64,000 nt of DNA from Clostridiaceae bacterium. Lineage in GTDB: Bacteria > Bacillota > Clostridia > Lachnospirales > Lachnospiraceae. The stretch's first letter is position 1; each line of letters begins with the position of its first letter. A program made the translations under genes and the position numbers. Of the stretch, positions 58,670 to 64,000 are shown one piece after another. A model generated the notes under the pieces. It was not told where the DNA came from and made no database searches. It saw nothing but the letters and a program-made list of their open reading frames with translations. Where the stretch lies: assembly GCA_910575435.1 (NCBI GenBank), contig CAJTGI010000010.1, positions 62,001 to 126,000 on the forward strand. Direction: 5' to 3'.

Positions 58670-59528
58670 CATTTAGCTTCTCCCGCATCCGCTCAAAGAA
58701 GCCGATGCCCGCCAGCTTAATCAGCTTCGTCTCCGCACCGGACACTTGGATTTCCAACTCATCCCCGGTGGCAAGTTCCCCCACATTCCTGCCATCCACG
58801 GTAAACACCGCCTGATCTGCGCCAGCCACTTTTGTCTGCCCGATCTCCAAATTGATTCTGTCAGCCGCATCCAGCACCAGGCTTCTCTTATTCAGGGAAT
58901 GGGCGCAGATGGGCGTCACCACCATGGCATGGGTGCCCGGGGACATCACCGGCCCCCCTGCGGAGAGATTATACCCCGTAGAACCGGTGGGGGTAGACAC
59001 AATCAGCCCGTCCGCCCGGTACACGTCCGCCAATTCCCCATTCACCAGCACCCTGACCGTAATCAGGCGGCAATCCCCCCGCTTGCTAATCACCATGTCA
59101 TTCAGGGCATAGCAGGGTGAAACGCTGGGAGCCTGATGGAACATCTTCTGCTCCTTCAGCATAATCCGGCTCTCCACCGTATACTCATCCGCCATGAGAC
59201 GCTCTAGCGCCTCATCCATCCTATTCTCCTCCACCTCCGTCAGAAATCCCAGATTGCCAGTATTGATTCCAAGGAGGGGCAGGTTCTTATGTACCAGATC
59301 GATGGCCGCCTGAATAATTGTCCCATCTCCCCCCAGCACAATGGCGCATTCCGTCTCCTCAGGAATATCCTCCACATCTGTAAAATGCCGAATTCCCCCG
59401 GAACTCCACATGTTGTTTTCCAGCACCCGGCACGAGCATCCCCGCCTCGTCAGAAATTCTACCATATGCTTTACCTTGCTGGCATTATTGTATTTATCGC
59501 TATTGGTAATAATGCAGAAATGCCGCAT
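58662..59528 (-). CDS. nadK: NAD kinase
   Basis: Phosphorylates NAD to NADP. 288 residues. ECAIVLGGDGTIIQAAIDLV carries the GGDGT motif (66-70). LGINTGNLGFLTEVEENRMD, then YALNDMVISKRGD, LIVSTPTGSTGYNLSAGGPV and VVTPICAHSLNKRSLVLDA are family blocks covering the NAD site. It begins 18 bases after tlyA in the conserved dxs-tlyA-nadK-argR run, so co-transcription is likely. The last residues come from a repeat also seen at the end of xseA. Confidence 0.98.
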   Translation of the reverse strand: MRHFCIITNSDKYNNASKVKHMVEFLTRRGCSCRVLENNMWSSGGIRHFTDVEDIPEETECAIVLGGDGTIIQAAIDLVHKNLPLLGINTGNLGFLTEVEENRMDEALERLMADEYTVESRIMLKEQKMFHQAPSVSPCYALNDMVISKRGDCRLITVRVLVNGELADVYRADGLIVSTPTGSTGYNLSAGGPVMSPGTHAMVVTPICAHSLNKRSLVLDAADRINLEIGQTKVAGADQAVFTVDGRNVGELATGDELEIQVSGAETKLIKLAGIGFFERMREKLNGD

Positions 59529-59546
59529 CCTGCCCCCTCCTTTCCG

Positions 59547-60377
59547 TCATCTGTCCAGTCCCCCGTGGGCGGCCTCCACCACGGAAGCAGCCATTTCCCG
59601 GTACTCCTCTTGATATGCCTGGGCTTCCGATGCCTTCTCCAGATAGAGCAGGTATTCAATATTTCCCTCCGGGCCTTTGATGGGGGAATACTCAAGACTT
59701 CGTATGTAAAATCCTTGTTCCAGGGCAAAGCCCATGATGCGCTCCACCACTTCCAAGTGAACCTTCCTGTCCCGAACTACCCCCTTCTTTCCCACCTTTT
59801 CCCTGCCTGCCTCAAATTGGGGCTTTACCAGGGCTACTACCCGTCCATGCTCCTCCAGAAGATTCCTCACTGGCCCCAGCACCTTGTCGAGGGAGATGAA
59901 TGCCACATCGATAGAGGCGAATCCAATGGGTTCTGGCACATCCTCCCCGGTCACGTAGCGGATATTCGTCTTTTCCATAGACACCACCCGCTCATCCTGG
60001 CGAAGCTTCCACGCCAGCTGGTTCGTCCCCACATCGATGGCGTAGACCTTTCGGGCCCCATTCTGTAGCATGCAGTCCGTGAAACCACCAGTAGAAGAAC
60101 CCACATCCATGCAGATCCTTCCCTCCAGGGGAACCTGCCACAGTTCTATCGCCTTCTCCAGCTTATATCCGCCCCGGCTCACGTATTTCATGGGCTTTCC
60201 CTTGATTTCAATGGATGCATCCGGGGGAAATGTGCTTCCGGCCTTGTCCTCCCGCTGTCCCTCCACAAAAACATTCCCCGTCATAATCAGTGCCTTGGCT
60301 TTCTCCCTGGATTCCGCCAGCGCCCGCTTCACCAGCAGCACGTCCAGCCGCTCCCTCTGCTTTTTCTCTACGCTCAT
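59547..60377 (-). CDS. tlyA: TlyA-family rRNA (cytidine-2'-O)-methyltransferase
   Basis: 276 residues: an S4 RNA-binding domain (ERLDVLLVKRALAESREKAK, ALIMTGNVFVEG) and an FtsJ-like methyltransferase domain with the SAM loop MDVGSSTGGFTDCMLQNGAR and the acidic AIDVGTNQLAWKLRQDERVV. In mycobacteria TlyA methylates 16S and 23S rRNA; other members were called hemolysin A, a name not supported by mechanism. GAGG lies five bases before the ATG. It lies between dxs and nadK. Confidence 0.95.
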   Translation of the reverse strand: MSVEKKQRERLDVLLVKRALAESREKAKALIMTGNVFVEGQREDKAGSTFPPDASIEIKGKPMKYVSRGGYKLEKAIELWQVPLEGRICMDVGSSTGGFTDCMLQNGARKVYAIDVGTNQLAWKLRQDERVVSMEKTNIRYVTGEDVPEPIGFASIDVAFISLDKVLGPVRNLLEEHGRVVALVKPQFEAGREKVGKKGVVRDRKVHLEVVERIMGFALEQGFYIRSLEYSPIKGPEGNIEYLLYLEKASEAQAYQEEYREMAASVVEAAHGGLDR

Positions 60378-60507
60378 GTCCGCCTCGCTTCTATCCCTTC
60401 TATTATCTATCTATGCGCACCAATGAAAACAAAATCTGCGCACGCCAATACATGAAAATTCTGCCTTCTATTGACACCCCATTCTGCGTCTATGTTTCCA
60501 TTCAGTC

Positions 60508-62382
60508 TTACGGCACTTCGGCGATTTCCCGTTCTATTTTTCCTGCGATGCCCTCTGCATCCAGTCCATATTTCCTCTTCAATTCCGCCACGGAACCATG
60601 CTGGATAAAGGAATCTGGAAGTGCCACAGGGCATACCCTCACAGAACTGTTGGCATGGCACCAGGAAGCCACCGCCTGGCAAAAGCCTCCGGTGATTACC
60701 CCCTCTTCCATGGGGACCACCAGCTCATGCCCCTCCGCCACCTGGCGCAGACACTCTTCATCTAAGGGCTTGGCAAATCTGGCATTGACCAGTGACACCT
60801 GGTATCCCTTCTCCTTCAATCGCCGCCGCACTTCCACTGCCGTCTCCACCATGCTGCCCAGAGCAAATAGCGCCACCTGTCTCTCCCGGCAAATCCACTC
60901 GCTCTTTCCCAGCACAATGGATTCCTTATGTTCTTCCAATCCCTGGTATGCCGCTCCCCGGGGATAGCGCACCGCCACCGGGGCGTTCATATTCAAGCAA
61001 AACCTCATCATCTCCCGCAATTCCCAGACATTTTTCGGCGCCATCACCGTCATCCCAGGCATCTGCATCAGAAATGCCAGGTCAAAGATTCCCTGATGGG
61101 TTTCCCCGTCACTGCCCACCAGCCCGGCCCTGTCAACCGCAAAAACCACCGGAAGCTCATTGATGCACACATCATGGATCATCTGGTCATAGGCCCTCTG
61201 CAGAAAGGTGGAATATAGCGCAACCACTGGTTTCACGCCACCGGCCGCCATCCCCGCCGCAAAAGTCACGGCATGCTCCTCCGCAATTCCCACGTCAAAG
61301 AAACGGTCAGGGTATTCCCTGGCAAATCCTGCCAGCCCAGTGCCAGAAGGCATGGCGGCCGTTATCGCTGCCAATTCTGCATATTCCCTTCCCAGCCGGA
61401 GCATCTCCTCGCTAAAAACCTCCGTATAAGTAATCGGCCTGCTGCCCTGCCGCCGCTCCTTCCCATCCTTGATAAAGAAGGGAGCCACCCCGTGGTAGGC
61501 AGAAGGATTCTTCTGGGCCGGGGGATATCCCTTGCCTTTCTGGGTCATCACATGCACCAGAACGGCCTTGTTTGATTTGAGTGCGCTGCGAAATGCGGTA
61601 ATCATCTGCTTGATATCGTGACCATCAATGGGTCCGATATAGGTAATCCCCATATCCTCGAAAAGCATGCCGGGAATGAAAAGACGCTTCAACACATCCT
61701 TTGCATTGCGAATGCGGTCGGTCAGCGCATCGCCAATCCATGGCGTTTTCTGCAAAATCCGCTCCACATCCTCTTTCAGCCCGGTATAATTGCGATTCGT
61801 CCTAATCTTGCCCAGATAGTTGGACATGCCCCCCACATTTTTGGAGATAGACATCTGATTGTCATTGAGGACGATGACCAGATTGGATTTCAGCCGGGCA
61901 GCGTTGTTCAACGCCTCGTATGCCATCCCTCCAGACAGTGCCCCATCCCCGATTACCGCAAAGATCTTGTGACTCTCCCCCCGCATATCCCTGGCTCTGG
62001 CAAGTCCCAGTGCCGCACCCACGGAAGTAGAACTGTGTCCTGTATCCAGCACGTCGCAGGGACTTTCCTTCCTCTTGGGAAAACCGCTCATCCCCCCATA
62101 GGCTCGCAGATGCTCAAATCCCTCCTGCCTCCCGGTAAGTATCTTGTGGGTATAGCACTGATGCCCCACATCCCAGACAATTTTATCCTCCGGAAAATAA
62201 CAGCACAGGTGGAGTGCCATGGTCAGTTCCACCACTCCCAGATTCGAGGCCAGATGCCCTCCCGTATGGCTGATGGCACGCACCAGAAAACGGCGGATTT
62301 CCCTGGCCAGGGCAGGATAATCCTCTGAATGGATATGATGGATATCATTTTCTTTTCTTATCTGTTCCAGTAATTCGCTCAC
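60508..62382 (-). CDS. dxs: 1-Deoxy-D-xylulose-5-phosphate synthase
   Basis: Condenses pyruvate and glyceraldehyde 3-phosphate, first step of the MEP isoprenoid pathway. 624 residues, usual length. SHTGGHLASNLGVVELTMAL provides an active-site His. AVIGDGALSGGMAYEALNNA and NLVIVLNDNQMSIS form the thiamine-diphosphate motif. DVGIAEEHAVTFAAGMAAGG holds the catalytic Glu, and VVPMEEGVITGGFCQAVASW is in the last domain. It follows ispA by 16 bases. The 130-base gap to tlyA shows only a repeated TGCGCA hexamer. Confidence 0.98.
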   Translation of the reverse strand: MSELLEQIRKENDIHHIHSEDYPALAREIRRFLVRAISHTGGHLASNLGVVELTMALHLCCYFPEDKIVWDVGHQCYTHKILTGRQEGFEHLRAYGGMSGFPKRKESPCDVLDTGHSSTSVGAALGLARARDMRGESHKIFAVIGDGALSGGMAYEALNNAARLKSNLVIVLNDNQMSISKNVGGMSNYLGKIRTNRNYTGLKEDVERILQKTPWIGDALTDRIRNAKDVLKRLFIPGMLFEDMGITYIGPIDGHDIKQMITAFRSALKSNKAVLVHVMTQKGKGYPPAQKNPSAYHGVAPFFIKDGKERRQGSRPITYTEVFSEEMLRLGREYAELAAITAAMPSGTGLAGFAREYPDRFFDVGIAEEHAVTFAAGMAAGGVKPVVALYSTFLQRAYDQMIHDVCINELPVVFAVDRAGLVGSDGETHQGIFDLAFLMQMPGMTVMAPKNVWELREMMRFCLNMNAPVAVRYPRGAAYQGLEEHKESIVLGKSEWICRERQVALFALGSMVETAVEVRRRLKEKGYQVSLVNARFAKPLDEECLRQVAEGHELVVPMEEGVITGGFCQAVASWCHANSSVRVCPVALPDSFIQHGSVAELKRKYGLDAEGIAGKIEREIAEVP

Positions 62383-62398
62383 AATTTGCCTCCAACAC

Positions 62399-63334
62399 TC
62401 ACTTCTTTCTGTGAATCAGTTCCAAAATCAGCGTATTCAAAAAAGCATTCTCTCCTGGCAGCTGTTCCAAAATTTCCAGTGCCTGTCCAGAATATTCCTC
62501 CACCTTCTCTTTCGCCCTCTCCATGCCGTGAATCGTCACATAGGTCATCTTCTCATTCTTCTCATCACTGCCCACAGGCTTTCCCAACTCCTCCGTGGTG
62601 CTAGTCAGATCCAGGATATCGTCCTGAATCTGGAACGCCATGCCGATGCATGCGCCAATCTGCTCCATCCAGACCACCTGCTCCTCCGGGGCGCCAGCCA
62701 GCACCGCCCCCACCATCAGGGATGCTTCCAAAAGGGCACCGGTCTTTAACCGATATATAAAATCTACCTGGGCCTCCGTCAGTGATTTTCCTGTCATCTC
62801 CACGTCCACCACCTGGCCTCCCACCATGCCGAACACCCCCGCCTTTTCCGAGAGGATTTGGAGCGCGCCCACGGCATTCTCCTTGTTCCGGGCCTGTCCC
62901 ACCCCTTTCAGAGCCGTCTCATAGGCGAAATTCAACAGGGCATCCCCCGCCAGAATCCCCATGTCCTCCCCAAAAACTTTGTGGGTCGTAGGCTTTCCCC
63001 GGCGAAAATCATCATTGTCCATAGCAGGCAAATCATCGTGGACCAGGGAATAGGTGTGTATCATCTCCATGGCTGCCATAAATGCCTCCACCACAGCCTT
63101 CTCATCCCCCCCAAACAAACGGTACGCCTCCCGGATAAAGATGGGGCGCAGCCGCTTCCCCCCTGCCATCAGGCTATATTCCATGGCATCAAATATCGTC
63201 TTCTGAAAAGAATCCCCATTTTCAGACACGCCAGTTCCGCTAGCACGGGGTAGAAAACCTCTGACAATCTCTTCCACCTCTGCTACCCGCTCCTCCATCT
63301 GCCGGGAAAATTCCTGCCTGTCCAAAATCTTCAT
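62399..63334 (-). CDS. ispA: Polyprenyl (farnesyl) diphosphate synthase
   Basis: Short-chain prenyl transferase of 311 residues that condenses isopentenyl diphosphate units. SLMAGGKRLRPIFIREAYRL is the first conserved block. YSLVHDDLPAMDNDDFRRGK is the first Asp-rich motif and FQIQDDILDLTSTTEELGKP the second. The spacing (DDLPAMDND, two residues inserted) is typical of bacterial farnesyl or geranyl diphosphate synthases. The start lies directly after the xseB stop and dxs follows, so the order xseB-ispA-dxs is kept. Product length is inferred. Confidence 0.96.
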   Translation of the reverse strand: MKILDRQEFSRQMEERVAEVEEIVRGFLPRASGTGVSENGDSFQKTIFDAMEYSLMAGGKRLRPIFIREAYRLFGGDEKAVVEAFMAAMEMIHTYSLVHDDLPAMDNDDFRRGKPTTHKVFGEDMGILAGDALLNFAYETALKGVGQARNKENAVGALQILSEKAGVFGMVGGQVVDVEMTGKSLTEAQVDFIYRLKTGALLEASLMVGAVLAGAPEEQVVWMEQIGACIGMAFQIQDDILDLTSTTEELGKPVGSDEKNEKMTYVTIHGMERAKEKVEEYSGQALEILEQLPGENAFLNTLILELIHRKK

Positions 63335-63529
63335 CTACTCTTCTCCTCCATTGATGACCTGCAATTTCTTCTCCACCTTATCAATAGAATCATTGCACGC
63401 CTTGATGACCTTCATTCCCTCCTCGTACTTCTGAAAGGACTCCTCCAATGTCAGTTCCCCTGCCTGCAATGCATTGATAATCTCGTCCAATGCCTCGAAA
63501 GACTCTTCCAACGTCATTTTCTTTGCCAT
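63335..63529 (-). CDS. xseB: Exodeoxyribonuclease VII small subunit
   Basis: 64 residues, the normal size. TLEESFEALDEIINALQAGE and LTLEESFQKYEEGMKVIKAC are the paired helices of XseB, followed by a charged tail. Several copies wrap around the XseA large subunit in the complex that degrades single-stranded DNA. It lies between xseA and ispA. A ribosome site (GAGGTGAATC) precedes the ATG. Confidence 0.96.
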   Translation of the reverse strand: MAKKMTLEESFEALDEIINALQAGELTLEESFQKYEEGMKVIKACNDSIDKVEKKLQVINGGEE

Positions 63530-63662
63530 GATTCACCTCAATTCCGCTTATCTTCAAATACAAAAACTTCTTTCCCTGTTTCGCTGATACACGCATTTTC
63601 CTAAAACACCGGGCTGTCCACATGATGGACGCTCGCACAATCATAGCAAATTTTCATGCAAG

Positions 63663-63700
63663 CATGATATTTGCTATGCTCTGCTCGCTGTTTTAGTCAC
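63663..63700 (-). repeat. Repeat overlapping the xseA stop codon
   Basis: On the minus strand GTGACTAAAACAGCG, then AGCAGAGCATAGCAAATATC, ATG. It matches 58631-58669. It is read here in a different frame and encodes the xseA C-terminal TKTASRA and stop. The remaining xseA-xseB gap adds nothing recognised. Confidence 0.6.
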
Positions 63701-64000
63701 ATTTTCAACCCGCACCATTGCCTTGCCATCTTTCATGGTTAGGGAAAGACGCTCCCCCTGCTCCATCTCGCCCACGCCCCGAACCTGGATGCCATCCTCT
63801 GTGGATACGTACCCATAGCCCGCCTGAAGTTTCTGCAAGGGAGATAATCCCTTCAATTCCTCAATATACAGGCTCATCTGATGCTTTGCCGATGTCAATT
63901 TCCGCTCCATCAAATGTCTGAGCTTGTCCTCCCACTCTCCCAGATACAGTCTCTTCTGAGCAATCAAATCCTTAGGGCTGGAATAGCCGAGTACGGTCCG
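63674..64000 (-). CDS. xseA: Exodeoxyribonuclease VII large subunit, C-terminal part
   Basis: The frame is open to the right edge, giving the last 108 residues only. LGYSSPKDLIAQKRLYLGEW and MERKLTSAKHQMSLYIEELK belong to the coiled-coil region. LSPLQKLQAGYGYVSTEDGI, then QVRGVGEMEQGERLSLTMKD and GKAMVRVENV, form the final beta domain that contacts the active site in XseA. The position before xseB, ispA and dxs confirms it. The OB fold and catalytic domain lie outside the window. The final residues come from a dispersed repeat. Confidence 0.95.
   Translation of the reverse strand, partial: RTVLGYSSPKDLIAQKRLYLGEWEDKLRHLMERKLTSAKHQMSLYIEELKGLSPLQKLQAGYGYVSTEDGIQVRGVGEMEQGERLSLTMKDGKAMVRVENVTKTASRA

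Overview
The window reads as chromosome of a spore-forming, gut-type Clostridia, most likely a Lachnospiraceae. The reasons are a clostridial Spo0A and SpoIVB, a T-box leader before valS, a TPP riboswitch before thiC, an L20-type leader before infC-rpmI-rplT, transketolase split into two subunits, and secreted lysine-rich Ig-like (Big_2) proteins. I see no phage, insertion-sequence transposase, CRISPR array, tRNA or rRNA. About 55 protein genes are supported, most on the minus strand.

Layout. 1-6000: the N-terminal part of a GH31 alpha-xylosidase, cysS, a soluble zinc-binding-type chemoreceptor beside a small protein with two FliM-like motifs, and a short AraC-type regulator. 6000-13700: a candidate small ORF, valS with its T-box, a decayed trypsin-like protease, a secreted GH43 enzyme and infC-rpmI-rplT. 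13700-22000: a secreted GH5 endoglucanase-type enzyme, a small secreted protein divergent from an AraC regulator, a sodium-coupled NSS transporter and an LTA-synthase-like phosphotransferase. 22000-35100: a polysaccharide assembly and export cluster with a 1788-residue enzyme carrying four glycosyltransferase modules, a Wzm/Wzt-type ABC exporter, four GT2 and one GT4 glycosyltransferase. 35100-44300: a YdbS/YdbT-like membrane pair, a BspA-like leucine-rich protein, a tal-tkt operon, an arylsulfotransferase-like membrane protein, a thioesterase and a cold-shock gene. 44500-64000: glgA, spo0A, spoIVB, recN, a 1422-residue Big_2 surface protein, yebC, thiC, then argR, nadK, tlyA, dxs, ispA, xseB and xseA.

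How the genes work together. The GH31, GH43 and GH5 enzymes fit breakdown of xyloglucan or arabinoxylan, with AraC regulators nearby. The 22000-35100 block fits synthesis of a cell-wall or capsular heteroglycan exported by the ABC transporter. The block from xseA to spo0A follows the common clostridial order xseA-xseB-ispA-dxs-tlyA-nadK-argR-recN-spoIVB-spo0A, but thiC, yebC and the Big_2 gene lie between argR and recN.

The most unusual non-coding content is several families of short dispersed palindromic repeats. One is a 198-bp element with perfect 16-bp inverted ends and three relatives. Another hairpin element sits just upstream of tkt, spo0A and glgA. Others overlap the stop codons of spo0A, nadK and xseA. 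All alignments here were made by eye.
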